Source: Lysinibacillus sp. SGAir0095
GTDB lineage: Bacteria; Bacillota; Bacilli; Bacillales_A; Planococcaceae
NCBI RefSeq assembly: GCF_005491425.1
Contig: NZ_CP028083.1
Coordinates: 1,140,001-1,204,000, forward strand
Length of the DNA stretch: 64,000 bases
Direction of reading: 5' to 3'
The first letter of the stretch is position 1. Every line of letters begins with the position of its first letter. A model generated the notes under the pieces. That model did not search any database, was not told the DNA's origin, and worked only from the letters and a program-made list of their open reading frames with translations. Of this stretch, positions 47,269 through 60,792 are shown piece by piece. The translations under genes and the position numbers were made by a program.

Positions 47269-47416
47269 AAAAAAACAATAGAATTCCGTTAGTGTTTAGT
47301 TCTTCTACCAGAACGTTCCATGTTAGGATAGAAGTAATGGATAAAACTTTAGTTTTTGCCGTCTGATTAGCTTATAGCAAAAAATAGTGAAGATTATTGG
47401 CAAATGGGGGAATACT

Positions 47417-47893
47417 GTGTATAAATACTATGGTATCGCTGCAATCGTTTTAATATTAGATCAGTGGACGAAATGGTTAGTTGTTAAAAATATGGAGCTT
47501 GGAGATCGAATCGTTATTTGGGATCCTTGGTTTGGCCTACTATCTCATCGCAATCGTGGTGCTGCATGGGGGATGTTAGAAGGGCAAATGTGGATTTTTA
47601 CCATTGTAACGTTAATCGTTATTGCCGGTATCATCTATTACTTCCATAAAGAAGCAAAAGGAAAGCCGGCTTTTGGAATCAGCTTAATGATTTTACTTGG
47701 TGGTGCTTTAGGTAATTTTATCGACCGAATTTTTAGAGGAGAAGTTGTCGATTTTGCAGATGTACTAATTCCGATTATAAATTATGACTTCCCAATTTTT
47801 AATATTGCTGATGCAGCTTTAACGATTTCAGTTATCATGCTTATTTTAGTAATGCTTAGAGAAGAACGGAATGAAAAGAAAAAGGTGAAATAA
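47417..47893 (+). CDS. lspA: lipoprotein signal peptidase (signal peptidase II)
   Basis: Membrane aspartic protease that removes the signal peptide of diacylated lipoproteins. Four membrane segments; the catalytic aspartates lie in GNFIDR and NIADAALT, and RNRGAAWG is conserved. GTG 47417, with GGGGGA 5 bases upstream, gives 158 aa (B. subtilis 154); an upstream GTG 47387 has no such site. Its stop shares one base with the next start. The IS lies about 150 bp upstream and may alter its transcription. Confidence 0.95.
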   Translation: MYKYYGIAAIVLILDQWTKWLVVKNMELGDRIVIWDPWFGLLSHRNRGAAWGMLEGQMWIFTIVTLIVIAGIIYYFHKEAKGKPAFGISLMILLGGALGNFIDRIFRGEVVDFADVLIPIINYDFPIFNIADAALTISVIMLILVMLREERNEKKKVK

Positions 47894-48804
47894 TGACAGT
47901 AGTCACAATAACAATTGAACAAGAAAATGCAGGAGAGCGTATAGACAAAGCACTTTCGGCAATACAAGAAGAGTGGTCAAGATCTCAAATTGCAGCTTGG
48001 ATAACAGATGGAGTTGTCAAAGTAAATGGTGAAAATGTTAAAGCAAAATACAAAGTCAAATTAGGCGACGTCATCGAGGTAGATGTTCCAGAACCTGAAA
48101 ATTTAGAAGTAATTCCAGAGGATTTGGACCTGGAAATTATCTATGAGGACAAAGACGTTCTTGTAGTAAATAAACCAAAGGGAATGGTTGTTCATCCTGC
48201 ACCTGGTCACTTAACAGGAACTTTAGTAAATGGCTTGATGCATCATTGTCAGGATTTATCTGGGATTAACGGTATCTTAAGACCTGGAATCGTGCACCGA
48301 ATTGATAAAGATACATCTGGACTGTTAATGGTTGCAAAAAATGATCATGCGCACCATTCACTTGTCGATCAACTTGTGAATAAAACAGTTACTCGTAAAT
48401 ATACGGCTCTAGTTCACGGACATATTGCTCATGACAAAGGAACAATTGATGCACCTATTGGACGTGATCCGAAAGACCGTCAAAAGCAAGCAGTCGTTGA
48501 TAATGGAAAACATGCAGTAACTCACTTTAGTGTTATGGAGCGACTTGGCAATTATACACTTGTAGAATGTCGTCTCGAAACAGGACGCACTCACCAAATT
48601 CGTGTTCATATGAACTATATTGGTTACCCGCTTGTAGGGGATCCAAAATATGGTCCGAAGAAAACAATCGAATTTGGTGGCCAAGTATTGCATGCCGGCG
48701 TTTTAGGATTTGTACATCCTGCATCCGGAGAATATCTTGAGTTTGAAGTTCCGCTACCTGAGGATTATGTGGCATTATTAGAACAATTAAGAAATGAAGC
48801 TTAA
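47893..48804 (+). CDS. RluD-type 23S rRNA pseudouridine synthase
   Basis: RluA-family pseudouridine synthase, equivalent to B. subtilis YlyB. An N-terminal S4 domain (ERIDKALSAIQEEWSRSQIAAWI) precedes the catalytic domain with the aspartate in HRIDKDTSGLLMVAK; ETGRTHQIRVHM is the second signature. It has 303 aa. The start ATG 47893 overlaps the lspA stop by one base, implying coupling. The target uridines are inferred from family only. Confidence 0.93.
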   Translation: MTVVTITIEQENAGERIDKALSAIQEEWSRSQIAAWITDGVVKVNGENVKAKYKVKLGDVIEVDVPEPENLEVIPEDLDLEIIYEDKDVLVVNKPKGMVVHPAPGHLTGTLVNGLMHHCQDLSGINGILRPGIVHRIDKDTSGLLMVAKNDHAHHSLVDQLVNKTVTRKYTALVHGHIAHDKGTIDAPIGRDPKDRQKQAVVDNGKHAVTHFSVMERLGNYTLVECRLETGRTHQIRVHMNYIGYPLVGDPKYGPKKTIEFGGQVLHAGVLGFVHPASGEYLEFEVPLPEDYVALLEQLRNEA

Positions 48805-48846
48805 GTAATTTTCTATTCAGATTGGAATTAGCGAAGATTCTCTCAA

Positions 48847-48878
48847 CACCTCGACAGATTTTGGTCGAGGTGTTTTTT
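48847..48878 (+). terminator. intrinsic terminator after the pseudouridine synthase gene
   Basis: ACACCTCGAC pairs with GTCGAGGTGT around an 8-base loop, followed by TTTTT. It separates lspA-rluD from the pyr operon. Confidence 0.93.
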
Positions 48879-48898
48879 CAATAATTTTTAAAATAAGG

Positions 48899-48927
48899 TT
48901 GACGAAAAATTTTATACAGTCTATACT
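48899..48927 (+). promoter_or_regulatory. SigA promoter of the pyr operon
   Basis: TTGACG (48899-48904), 17 bases, TATACT (48922-48927); one mismatch in each hexamer. The PyrR leader begins right after it. Confidence 0.85.
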
Positions 48928-48996
48928 AACAACAGTGAATATCCTACAGAGATGGGAACACTAAAAACAAAATCGAATATATTCACCTTTAATGGC

Positions 48997-49204
48997 AGTC
49001 CAGAGAGGCTGAGAAGGTACTTGTAGAAATGTTATGGAATGATTATGCACTTTTCACGAATGGGGAATAGTTTTTAGACTATTAACTCAAAATAGTAGTG
49101 AAAAGATGGCATCACTATATGCGTATAGTGCAAAAATTGTCCAAACATGTTATTTCGACACGTATATCAAACCTCTTAAAGCCAAAACTTTAAGAGGTTT
49201 TTAT
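48997..49204 (+). promoter_or_regulatory. PyrR-controlled attenuator in the pyrR leader
   Basis: AGTCCAGAGAGGCT (48997-49010) matches the known PyrR-binding loop. Downstream, AAACCTCTTAAAG pairs with CTTTAAGAGGTTT (49169-49200), followed by a T-rich tail: the terminator. UMP-bound PyrR should favour termination. Confidence 0.92.
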
Positions 49205-49262
49205 TTTGTGAAAAAACTACATCCCTCTTATGACTGTTTCGAGACTAGCAAATCCAAATTAG

Positions 49263-49823
<561 letters not shown>

Positions 49824-49845
49824 CAGATAAAAGAGGGAAAAGATC

Positions 49846-51138
49846 ATGTCAAAAGCGGTTTTAGACATCCATGATAAGCCTACAGCAGGCCAGCTCATTA
49901 CATTAAGTTTTCAGCATATGTTTGCAATGTTTGGTTCCACAATTTTAGTTCCTCAGTTAGTAGGATTAAGTCCTGCAATCGCACTACTAACAAGTGGGAT
50001 TGCAACAATCATCTTTTTACTAATTACACAATTTAAAGTACCAGCTTATCTAGGTTCATCCTTTGCCTTTATTGCACCGATCCTAATTGCTGCTGGCGGA
50101 TTAGATGAAAATGGAGCAAGCGTGAATCCAGGAAACGCAATGATAGGCGCAATGGCAGTCGGACTTGTCTATGGAATAGTGTCCTTATTAATTTGGAAAA
50201 CAGGTTATAAATGGTTAATGCGCTTGTTGCCACCAATCGTAGTAGCACCGGTAATCATCGTAATTGGACTTGGATTAGCTGGAACTGCGGTAGATATGGC
50301 GATGAACGTAAATGGAGAATATAGCTTCAAACATTTTACAGCAGCATTAGTTACTCTGTTTGCAGCAATCATTTTTAATGTTTATTTCAAAAACATCTTG
50401 AGTACAATGCCAATTCTATTAGGGTTAATCGTAGGGTACATTTACTCCGCATTCATCGGTATTGTGGATTTTACTCCGGTCACTCAAGCAAAAATGTTCT
50501 CTTTACCAGAGTTCATAATCCCGGGAGTAGATTATGAATTTAAAATTACATCTACAATATTACTAGCGATGGTACCTATTGTTATCGTAACAATTTCAGA
50601 ACATATCGGTCACCAATTAGTATTAGGGAAAGTAGTAAACCGAAATTACATAAAAGACCCTGGCTTACATAGATCATTACTTGGTGATGGACTAGGGACA
50701 TTTGTAAGTGCGCTAATTGGTGGACCTCCGAAAACAACATACGGAGAAAACATCGGAGTACTTGCAATCACTAGAGTATTTTCAGTGTATGTCATCTTTG
50801 GTGCAGCAGTATTGGCCATTTTATTCTCCTTCCTTGGAAAAGCAATGGCGTTAGTACAAACGATACCTACAGCAGTACTTGGTGGAATCTCCATCCTGCT
50901 ATTTGGGATTATTGCTTCAAGTGGTCTGCGTATGTTAGTCGAAAACAACATCGACTTTGGTAACAGCCGCAACATGGTTATCGCATCTGTCATCTTAGTA
51001 GTTGGGATTGGTGGAGCAGCACTTCGCTTCAATGAGTCCTTCTCCATCGAAGGGATGGCGTTAGCAGCTATTGTCGGAGTGATTTTAAACCTTGTATTAC
51101 CAGGAAGAGATAAAAAAGATACATTATTAGAAGAATAA
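49846..51138 (+). CDS. pyrP: uracil permease
   Basis: Uracil:proton symporter of the NCS2 family, about 14 membrane segments. Typical features: the QHMFAMFGSTILVPQL start, SEHIGHQLVLGK, and the NCS2 signature GGPPKTTYGENIGVLAITRV. It has 430 aa (B. subtilis 435). AGAGGGAAAAG precedes ATG 49846. It supplies uracil for salvage and is followed by the second attenuator. Confidence 0.96.
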   Translation: MSKAVLDIHDKPTAGQLITLSFQHMFAMFGSTILVPQLVGLSPAIALLTSGIATIIFLLITQFKVPAYLGSSFAFIAPILIAAGGLDENGASVNPGNAMIGAMAVGLVYGIVSLLIWKTGYKWLMRLLPPIVVAPVIIVIGLGLAGTAVDMAMNVNGEYSFKHFTAALVTLFAAIIFNVYFKNILSTMPILLGLIVGYIYSAFIGIVDFTPVTQAKMFSLPEFIIPGVDYEFKITSTILLAMVPIVIVTISEHIGHQLVLGKVVNRNYIKDPGLHRSLLGDGLGTFVSALIGGPPKTTYGENIGVLAITRVFSVYVIFGAAVLAILFSFLGKAMALVQTIPTAVLGGISILLFGIIASSGLRMLVENNIDFGNSRNMVIASVILVVGIGGAALRFNESFSIEGMALAAIVGVILNLVLPGRDKKDTLLEE

Positions 51139-51155
51139 TATTACCTTTTAATGAA

Positions 51156-51267
51156 TTGTCCAGAGAGGCAAAGAAGGGGAATAGGCAAGTGGGTACATCC
51201 TTTTTGGGGTACCTTAGCTTGTCATACCCTTAGCCTCGCGAATGGAAATTTGCGGGGCATTTTTTCT
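51156..51267 (+). promoter_or_regulatory. PyrR-controlled attenuator between pyrP and pyrB
   Basis: GTCCAGAGAGGC (51158-51169) repeats the PyrR loop of the leader. The terminator stem GCCTCGC/GCGGGGC (51233-51258, one wobble) is followed by ATTTTTTC. Between them GGTAC-containing segments could form the antiterminator. Confidence 0.9.
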
Positions 51268-51330
51268 ACTAATAGAGATTTAGTAAAGCTGTTTTCTAAT
51301 AGAAAACGCAAAAATTAGGAGGAAAAATTA

Positions 51331-52206
51331 ATGAGAAATTTATTATCAATGGAACACTTATCAAATGATGATGTGATGAAGATTATCGAACGTTCAGCAC
51401 AGTTTGAAGACGGTGAATTGTCTAGGTTAACAAAACCCTATCATGTAGCAAATCTTTTCTTTGAGCCAAGTACGAGAACAAAAACAAGCTTTGAAATGGC
51501 TGAAAGAAAAGTGGGTTGTACAGTCATTCCCTTTGATGCCGATTTTTCCAGTGCCTTAAAAGGGGAAACGATGTATGACACAATTAAAACATTAGAAATG
51601 ATCGGCATGGATGCAGTTGTTATTCGTGCAAAAGAAGATGAATATTACAATGAACTTCTAGAAGGCATCAATGTAGCAGTGATTAATGCAGGAGACGGAG
51701 CCGGCCAGCACCCATCACAAAGTTTGTTGGATTTATATACAATACATAAAGAATTTGGTTCATTTGAAGGATTAAATGTAACAATCGTTGGAGATATCTC
51801 CCATAGCCGTGTTGCAAAATCAAATGCAACTGCATTAAAACGTTTAGGGGTTAACGTTCGTTTCTTATGTCCACCAGAGTGGGCAGGAGAATTTGAAGCT
51901 TATCACTCTTGGGATGGACTAATTGAGGACAGTGACGTGGTCATGCTCTTGCGAATCCAGCATGAACGCCATGTTGTAAATAAAAGCTTTTCAAAAGAAA
52001 GCTACCATGAACAATATGGACTTACTTTTGAGCGGGAAGCAAAAATGAAGAAAAACGCAATAATCATGCATCCTGCTCCAGTAAATCGAGACGTAGAAAT
52101 TGTATCAGAGCTGGTTGAATGTGACCGTTCGCGAATATTTGACCAAGTTCGAAATGGCGTTTTTGTCAGAATGGCAATATTAGAGACACTCCTGAAAGGA
52201 CGATAG
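51331..52206 (+). CDS. pyrB: aspartate carbamoyltransferase
   Basis: Makes carbamoyl-aspartate from carbamoyl phosphate and aspartate, the second step of UMP synthesis. The carbamoyl-phosphate motif [18 protein letters not shown] and the aspartate-side [11 protein letters not shown] are present. It has 291 aa, shorter than B. subtilis PyrB (304). No regulatory subunit gene follows, as expected for Bacillus. AGGAGGAAAA precedes ATG 51331. It is 2 bases from pyrC. Confidence 0.97.
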   Translation: MRNLLSMEHLSNDDVMKIIERSAQFEDGELSRLTKPYHVANLFFEPSTRTKTSFEMAERKVGCTVIPFDADFSSALKGETMYDTIKTLEMIGMDAVVIRAKEDEYYNELLEGINVAVINAGDGAGQHPSQSLLDLYTIHKEFGSFEGLNVTIVGDISHSRVAKSNATALKRLGVNVRFLCPPEWAGEFEAYHSWDGLIEDSDVVMLLRIQHERHVVNKSFSKESYHEQYGLTFEREAKMKKNAIIMHPAPVNRDVEIVSELVECDRSRIFDQVRNGVFVRMAILETLLKGR

Positions 52207-52208
52207 AC

Positions 52209-53483
52209 ATGACAAAATATATTAAAAACGTAAAACTATTAAACGAGCAAAGTGAATTAGTGGACACGACGGTAACAATCGTTGAAGGACGCATCATAGA
52301 AATTGGCGGAGAACAACCTGGAGATGCTGAAATTATTGACGGTAATGGGCATTTGCTAGCTCCAGGGTTTGTTGATGTGCATGTTCATCTACGTGAGCCT
52401 GGATTTGAACATAAAGAAACAATCGCAACGGGAACAGCCTCTGCTGCAAAAGGTGGTTTTACTACAATTTGTGCGATGCCGAATACAAAACCAGTCCCTG
52501 ATTCGGTTGAAAATTTGGAATTAATCAATAGCTTAATCGAACAAAGTGCAAAAGTTCGTGTTTTACCATACGGGTCATTAACGGTTGCACAATCTGGTGA
52601 CGAACGTACAGATCTAGCGGCACTAAAAGCGAGCGGGGCAGTTGCCTTCTCTGATGATGGAGTTGGTGTACAGCTTGCTGCAACAATGTACGAACAAATG
52701 CAGGCTGCAGCTAAACTTGACATGGTAGTGGTAGCGCACTGTGAGGATAATTCCTTAATCTATGAAGGGGTTATGCATGAAGGGAAACGCAATAAAGAAC
52801 TTGGATTACCAGGAATTCCATCTATTTGTGAGTCAGTCCAAATTGCTCGTGATGTACTATTAGCAGAAGCAGCTGGAGCACGATATCACGTATGTCATGT
52901 GTCAACAAAAGAATCAGTGCGTGCAGTAAGAGATGCTAAAGCAGCAGGAATTCGCGTGACTGCGGAGGTTTGTCCACACCATCTATTGTTAGAAGAAATG
53001 GATATTCCAAGTGATGATGCAAACTGGAAGATGAACCCACCACTTCGAGCAAGTGATGATAAAGATTCACTGCATGCAGCATTACTTGATGGAACAATCG
53101 ATTGTATCGCTACAGATCATGCACCTCACACAGTTGAGGAAAAATGCTGTGGAATGGTTGGGGCCCCATTTGGAATCGTAGGCTTTGAAACAGCATTCCC
53201 ACTTCTATATACACAATATGTTGAGACAGGGAAATGGACTTTGAAGCAATTAGTTGATTGGCTAACAGTTAAGCCAGCACAAATCTTTGACCTTCCTTAT
53301 GGAACAGTAGAAGTAGGTGCTACAGCTGACCTAGTATTAATTGATTTAAATAAAGAACAAACAATTAATCCAGATGAATTTGAAACAAAAGGTCGTAATA
53401 CACCATTTACTGGTTGGAAGGCAAAAGGCTGGCCGGTACTTACAATGGTAGAAGGTAACATCGTTTACGAGGAGGCAAAATAA
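52209..53483 (+). CDS. pyrC: dihydroorotase
   Basis: Zinc metalloenzyme closing carbamoyl-aspartate to dihydroorotate. Signatures: [19 protein letters not shown] (metal-binding HxH) and [12 protein letters not shown]. It has 424 aa, a class I dihydroorotase (B. subtilis 428). GAAAGGACG lies near the end of pyrB and serves as ribosome site for ATG 52209. Its stop overlaps the carA start by one base. Confidence 0.97.
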   Translation: MTKYIKNVKLLNEQSELVDTTVTIVEGRIIEIGGEQPGDAEIIDGNGHLLAPGFVDVHVHLREPGFEHKETIATGTASAAKGGFTTICAMPNTKPVPDSVENLELINSLIEQSAKVRVLPYGSLTVAQSGDERTDLAALKASGAVAFSDDGVGVQLAATMYEQMQAAAKLDMVVVAHCEDNSLIYEGVMHEGKRNKELGLPGIPSICESVQIARDVLLAEAAGARYHVCHVSTKESVRAVRDAKAAGIRVTAEVCPHHLLLEEMDIPSDDANWKMNPPLRASDDKDSLHAALLDGTIDCIATDHAPHTVEEKCCGMVGAPFGIVGFETAFPLLYTQYVETGKWTLKQLVDWLTVKPAQIFDLPYGTVEVGATADLVLIDLNKEQTINPDEFETKGRNTPFTGWKAKGWPVLTMVEGNIVYEEAK

Positions 53484-54583
53484 TGAAAAAGCGATTATTG
53501 ATTTTAGAAGATGGAACAGTATTTAACGGGCAAGCATTCGGTAGCGAAAGAGCGTCACAAGGTGAAGTAGTATTTACAACTGGGATGACTGGTTATCAGG
53601 AGACATTATCAGATCCTTCCTTTTACGGACAGATTGTAACATTTACTTATCCATTAATCGGGAATTACGGCATTAATCGTGATGATTTTGAATCCATTAC
53701 ACCAGCTATTCGTGGCATGGTTTGTCGGGAGCTTGCAAAAGAACCATCAAACTTTAGATGTGATCTTTCATTAAATGATTATTTAGAATCTCAGGATATC
53801 CCGGGGATTGAAGGGATTGACACACGTAAACTGACAAAAATTATTCGTTCAAAAGGTGCTGTAAAAGCGATGCTTACAGCGGCTGATGAAGAAGTAAATA
53901 TAGATGAAGCGGTAGCAACATTACAAGCAACACCATTAATCACAAATCATGTTAAAGAAGTTTCACCTAAAGCAGCTTATCCAAGTCCAGGTCGTGGAAA
54001 ACGTGTTGTACTAATGGATTTCGGTATGAAGCATGGTATTTTACGGGAGTTAAACAAACGTGATTGTGACGTCCTAGTGGTACCTTACAACACTTCAGCA
54101 CAACAAATTTTAGCATGGCATCCAGATGGAATTATGCTGTCAAATGGACCTGGAGACCCTGCCGATGTGACAGAAGGTATTGAAACAATTCGTAATTTAA
54201 TCGGAAAAGTTCCAATCTTCGGTATTTGCTTAGGGCACCAGCTGTTTGCATTAGCAAGTGGAGCAAAAAGCTTTAAGCTTCCATTTGGTCACCGCGGAGC
54301 AAATCACCCCGTAAAGGATTTACGCACGGGCCGAACAGAGCTTACTTCACAAAACCACGGATATGCTGTTGATGAAAACTCATTAGCAAATACCGATTTA
54401 GAAATAACACATGTTGCTTTAAATGATGGCACAATCGAAGGATTACGTCATAAAAAGCATCCAGTATTTACAGTACAATACCACCCAGAAGCATCACCGG
54501 GACCAGAAGATTCCAACCACTTATTTGACGAATTTATTGAATTAATGGAATCACATGTAAAGGAAGGGAAACAACATGCCTAA
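53483..54583 (+). CDS. carA: carbamoyl-phosphate synthase, small (glutaminase) subunit
   Basis: Glutamine amidotransferase subunit (PyrAA) providing ammonia to the large subunit. The class I amidotransferase nucleophile is in [15 protein letters not shown], and the His/Glu pair in [15 protein letters not shown]. It has 366 aa (B. subtilis 364). GAGGAGG precedes ATG 53483. It overlaps carB by 8 bases, consistent with balanced production of the complex. Confidence 0.97.
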   Translation: MKKRLLILEDGTVFNGQAFGSERASQGEVVFTTGMTGYQETLSDPSFYGQIVTFTYPLIGNYGINRDDFESITPAIRGMVCRELAKEPSNFRCDLSLNDYLESQDIPGIEGIDTRKLTKIIRSKGAVKAMLTAADEEVNIDEAVATLQATPLITNHVKEVSPKAAYPSPGRGKRVVLMDFGMKHGILRELNKRDCDVLVVPYNTSAQQILAWHPDGIMLSNGPGDPADVTEGIETIRNLIGKVPIFGICLGHQLFALASGAKSFKLPFGHRGANHPVKDLRTGRTELTSQNHGYAVDENSLANTDLEITHVALNDGTIEGLRHKKHPVFTVQYHPEASPGPEDSNHLFDEFIELMESHVKEGKQHA

Positions 54584-57500
54584 ACGTACAGATATTGAAA
54601 CTATTTTAGTAATCGGATCAGGTCCAATCGTAATTGGACAAGCAGCAGAATTTGACTATGCAGGTACACAAGCTTGTCTTTCTTTAAAAGAGGAAGGCTA
54701 CCGTGTAATTTTAATCAACTCAAACCCTGCCACAATCATGACAGATACAGAAATTGCAGACAAAGTTTATCTTGAACCAATTTCACTAGAATTTGTATCA
54801 CGTATTTTACGTAAGGAACGTCCAGATGCAATCCTTCCAACACTTGGTGGGCAAACGGGCTTAAATATGGCCATTGAATTAAATAACTCTGGCATTTTAG
54901 ATGAGCTGGGAATTGAAATTTTAGGTACGAAATTAGATGCCATCCATAAGGCAGAAGACCGTGATTTATTCCGTAATTTAATGTATGAACTAGGTGCGCC
55001 AGTTCCTGAATCTGATATTATTACAAATCTTGAGCAAGCAAAAAACTTTGTAGCTAGAATTGGCTACCCAGTAATCGTTCGCCCAGCATTCACTCTTGGC
55101 GGTACAGGCGGGGGTATTTGCACAAACGATCAAGAACTGGAAGAAATCGTGACAAGCGGTTTAAAATATAGTCCAGTAACACAATGCTTGCTTGAAAAAT
55201 CGATAGCTGGCTACAAAGAGATTGAATATGAAGTAATGCGTGACTCCATCGATAACGCAATTGTTGTGTGTAACATGGAAAACTTCGACCCAGTCGGTAT
55301 TCATACAGGTGATTCAATCGTAGTTGCACCTTCCCAAACATTATCGGACCGTGAATATCAAATGCTGCGCAACATTTCATTAGATATTATCCGTGCTCTT
55401 AAAATCGAAGGTGGCTGTAACGTTCAATTAGCGTTAGACCCTAACAGTTTCAATTATTATGTAATTGAAGTTAACCCACGTGTATCACGATCATCAGCAT
55501 TAGCATCTAAAGCAACTGGATATCCAATTGCAAAGCTTGCAGCGAAAATTGCAGTAGGTTTAACTTTAGATGAAATTGTTAATCCGGTTACAGGTTCTAC
55601 TTATGCCGATTTCGAACCAGCTCTTGACTACATTGTTGCTAAAATCCCTCGTTGGCCATTTGATAAGTTCGAATCAGCTAAACGTAATTTAGGAACACAA
55701 ATGAAAGCAACTGGTGAAGTAATGGCGCTAGGCCGTAATTTTGAAGAAGCAATTTTAAAGGCGGTACGTTCACTTGAAACAGGGCATGTACATATCGAGT
55801 TAAAGCATGCTGAAGAGAATAGTGATAATTGGATTGAAAAACGTATTCGAAAAGCAGGAGACGAACGTCTATTCTTCATCGCCGAAGCGTTACGTCGTGG
55901 TGTGACAATAGAAAAAATCCATGAATGGTCAGAAATTGATCTATGGTTCTTAAATAAATTGCAAAACATTATTAAAATGGAAGTGACTTTAGCAGAAAAC
56001 GTAAATAATGCAGAAATTTTACGCCAAGCTAAACGTATGGGCTTTGCGGATAAGAAAATTGCTGAGCTTTGGAATACAAATGAAAATGCAGTCTACGAAT
56101 ACCGTAAAGAACAAAACATTATTCCTGTATATAAAATGGTTGATACTTGTGCTGCAGAGTTCGAATCGACAACACCTTACTTCTACGGAACGTACGAAGA
56201 TGAAAATGAATCCATCGTAACAGATAAACCATCTGTAGTCGTGTTAGGTTCTGGTCCCATTCGTATCGGTCAAGGGGTTGAATTTGACTATGCTACAGTT
56301 CACTCTGTATGGGCAATTCAAGAAGCAGGCTATGAAGCAATCATCATTAACTCAAACCCTGAAACAGTTTCAACGGACTTCTCGATTTCTGACAAGCTAT
56401 ACTTTGAGCCACTTACGATTGAAGATGTCATGCATATTGTAGATTTAGAAAAACCAGTTGGTGTAGTTGTTCAATTCGGTGGACAAACTGCGATAAACCT
56501 GGCCGACAAATTAGCGGCAAATGGCGTGAAAATCTTAGGCACAAGCCTAGAAGATATTGATCGTGCAGAAAACCGTGATAAATTCGAGCAAGCGTTACGT
56601 GAATTAGACATTCCACAGCCTGCAGGTGAAACAGCGATTTCAACTGATGAAGCACTTGCAATCGGTAAAAAACTTGGCTTCCCAGTTCTAGTTCGCCCTT
56701 CATATGTACTGGGTGGACGCGCGATGGAAATCGTATATAACGAACAAGAATTAGAACATTATATGGAACACGCAGTAGAAGCTTCTCCAGATCATCCGGT
56801 ACTTGTTGACCGCTACCTAACAGGTCAAGAAATTGAAGTCGATGCAATCAGTGATGGTGAAAATGTATTAATTCCAGGTATTATGGAGCATGTTGAACGA
56901 GCAGGGGTCCACTCTGGTGACTCTATCTCTGTATACCCACCTCAAAAGTTAACTGATGAACAAAAAGCAACGATTGTGGATTATACAACTCGTCTAGCAA
57001 AAGGGTTAAACATTGTAGGGTTGATGAATATTCAGTACGTACTATCAAAAGGAGATATTTTCGTAATCGAAGTAAATCCTCGTTCAAGTCGTACAGTACC
57101 GTTCTTAAGCAAGATTACCAACATTCCAATGGCAAACATTGCAACAAAAGCCATTCTTGGTCAATCAATTGTTGAACAAGGATATCCAACGGGCTTAGCA
57201 AAAGAACGTAAAGGTGTATTCGTAAAAGTTCCAGTATTCAGCTTCGCGAAGCTTCGTCGTGTAGACATTACATTGGGTCCTGAAATGAAATCTACAGGGG
57301 AAGTAATGGGGAAAGATGCAACATTCGAAAAAGCTTTATACAAAGGCTTTGTTGCAGCTGGAATGGAAATTAAAACTCACGGAACTGTATTATTCACAGT
57401 ATCTGATAAGGATAAAAAAGAAGCGATTGAATTAGCGAAGCGATTTAACACAGTCGGCTATCGCATTATGGCGACAGAAGGCACTGCACGAAACTTTGAG

Positions 57501-57772
57501 GAAGCTGGAGTTAAGGCAGATGTAGTTGGAAAAATCGGATCTAAAGAAAAAACGTTGCTTGAAGTAATTCAAAATGGTCAAGCACAACTGGTTGTTAATA
57601 CGTTAACAAAAGGCAAACAGCCGGCTCGTGATGGATTTAGAATTCGCCGTGAATCTGTGGAAAATGGTGTACCTTGCTTAACATCATTAGATACAGCTGA
57701 AGCAATGTTGGAAGTAATTGAATCCATGACATTTACAGCAGAAGAAATGCCAAAAGCGGAGGTAGTTCATTA

Positions 57773-57773
<1 letters not shown>
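54576..57773 (+). CDS. carB: carbamoyl-phosphate synthase, large subunit
   Basis: Synthetase subunit (PyrAB) with two homologous ATP-grasp halves (about residues 1-400 and 550-935), an oligomerisation domain between them and an MGS-like allosteric domain at the C-terminus (near [16 protein letters not shown]). Landmarks: [19 protein letters not shown], its second-half counterpart [18 protein letters not shown], and two PxxTLGG/PSYVLGG segments. It has 1065 aa (B. subtilis 1071). AAGGAAGG lies upstream. Confidence 0.98.
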
Positions 57774-59454
<1,681 letters not shown>

Positions 59455-60162
59455 ATGAACAAGAACCCAATCGTTGCACTAGATTTCCCTGGTGAGAAAG
59501 AAGTTTTCCAGTTTTTAGACCAATTCAACGAATCCATTTTCGTAAAGATTGGGATGGAGTTATATTTGCAAGAAGGTCCTGGCATTGTTCAAAAAGTGAA
59601 GGAACAAGGCCATGATATTTTTTTAGATTTAAAGCTCCATGATATTCCGAATACTGTCAAGTCGGCCATGAAAGGATTGGCTCGCTTAGGGGTTGACTTA
59701 GTCAATGTTCATGCAGCAGGTGGAATCGAGATGATGAGTGGTGCTCTGGAAGGTTTAGAAGCAGGAACACCAGCCGGCAAAGAGAGGGCTAAATTGATTG
59801 CAGTGACACAGCTCACTTCAACTACAGAAGAGCAAATGAAACAAGAGCAAAAGATTAATCTATCTTTACTTGATTCTGTATTGCATTATGCAAGTACTAC
59901 GAAGGAAGCTGGTTTGGATGGGGTTGTTTGTTCTGTCCACGAAGCAGGTCAGATTAGTGAAACTTGTGGGCAGGAGTTTTTAAGAGTGACACCTGGTATT
60001 CGTTTACCTGGTGGAGAAGCTCATGATCAAAAGCGAATTGCCACACCAAATGGAGCTCGCACCGGTGGGTCATCATTAATCGTTGTAGGTCGAGCTATTA
60101 CTGGGGCAACAGATCCGGTAGCAGCATATAAAAAAGTTTGCGAATTATGGGAGGAAAAATAA
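59455..60162 (+). CDS. pyrF: orotidine 5'-phosphate decarboxylase
   Basis: Decarboxylates OMP to UMP, the last step. The active-site DLKLHDIPNT (Asp-x-Lys-x-x-Asp) lies near residues 60-69; TPGIRLPGG binds phosphate. It has 235 aa (B. subtilis 239). It starts on the base after the pyrD stop, with GGAAGGAG upstream. Confidence 0.97.
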   Translation: MNKNPIVALDFPGEKEVFQFLDQFNESIFVKIGMELYLQEGPGIVQKVKEQGHDIFLDLKLHDIPNTVKSAMKGLARLGVDLVNVHAAGGIEMMSGALEGLEAGTPAGKERAKLIAVTQLTSTTEEQMKQEQKINLSLLDSVLHYASTTKEAGLDGVVCSVHEAGQISETCGQEFLRVTPGIRLPGGEAHDQKRIATPNGARTGGSSLIVVGRAITGATDPVAAYKKVCELWEEK

Positions 60163-60792
60163 ATGACTGTACAAAATGAAATCGCTCATGGAATGTTAAA
60201 GGTAGGAGCTGTGGAATTGAATGCCAATGATTTATTTACTTGGGCTTCAGGAATAAAATCACCAATCTACTGTGATACACGTTTAACAATTTCTGACGTA
60301 ACAGTTCGTAAACAAATCGCGCAAGGTCTTGCACGAAATATTAAAGAATTCTTCCCGGAAACGGAATGTATAGCTGGTACTGCAACAGCTGGTATTCCGC
60401 ATGCTGCTTGGGTGTCGGATGTATTAGAAATGCCAATGGTTTACGTTCGTTCAAAGGCCAAAGAACACGGTCGTGGCAACCAAATCGAAGGGAAAATCGC
60501 CCAGGGTCAAAAAGTAGTTGTAGTAGAGGACATCATTTCAACTGGTGGCTCATCAATAACTGCAGTTGAAGCATTACGTGCTGCGGGCTGTGAAGTAGTA
60601 GGTGTAGTCTGCGTTTATACATATAATTTACCACGTGCTGAACAAGCCTTTGAAGAAGCGGGTGTGAAATACGTTTCTTTAACGAACTTTGACTTTTTAG
60701 TAGAAGCTGCAACAGAAACTGGAGCAATTAAAGAAGAAGATATTCCGTTTTTAAAAGAGTGGCATGCGAAGTTGAAAGCGGGAGAGCTTTAA
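60163..60792 (+). CDS. pyrE: orotate phosphoribosyltransferase
   Basis: Joins orotate to PRPP to give OMP. The PRPP motif is VVVVEDIISTGGSSITAVEAL; the flexible loop is VRSKAKEHGRGNQIEG. It has 209 aa (B. subtilis 216). GGGAGGA precedes ATG 60163, directly after pyrF. Its last codons (KLKAGEL) are part of a duplicated block: the same DNA recurs 214 bp downstream, outside the gene. Confidence 0.97.
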   Translation: MTVQNEIAHGMLKVGAVELNANDLFTWASGIKSPIYCDTRLTISDVTVRKQIAQGLARNIKEFFPETECIAGTATAGIPHAAWVSDVLEMPMVYVRSKAKEHGRGNQIEGKIAQGQKVVVVEDIISTGGSSITAVEALRAAGCEVVGVVCVYTYNLPRAEQAFEEAGVKYVSLTNFDFLVEAATETGAIKEEDIPFLKEWHAKLKAGEL

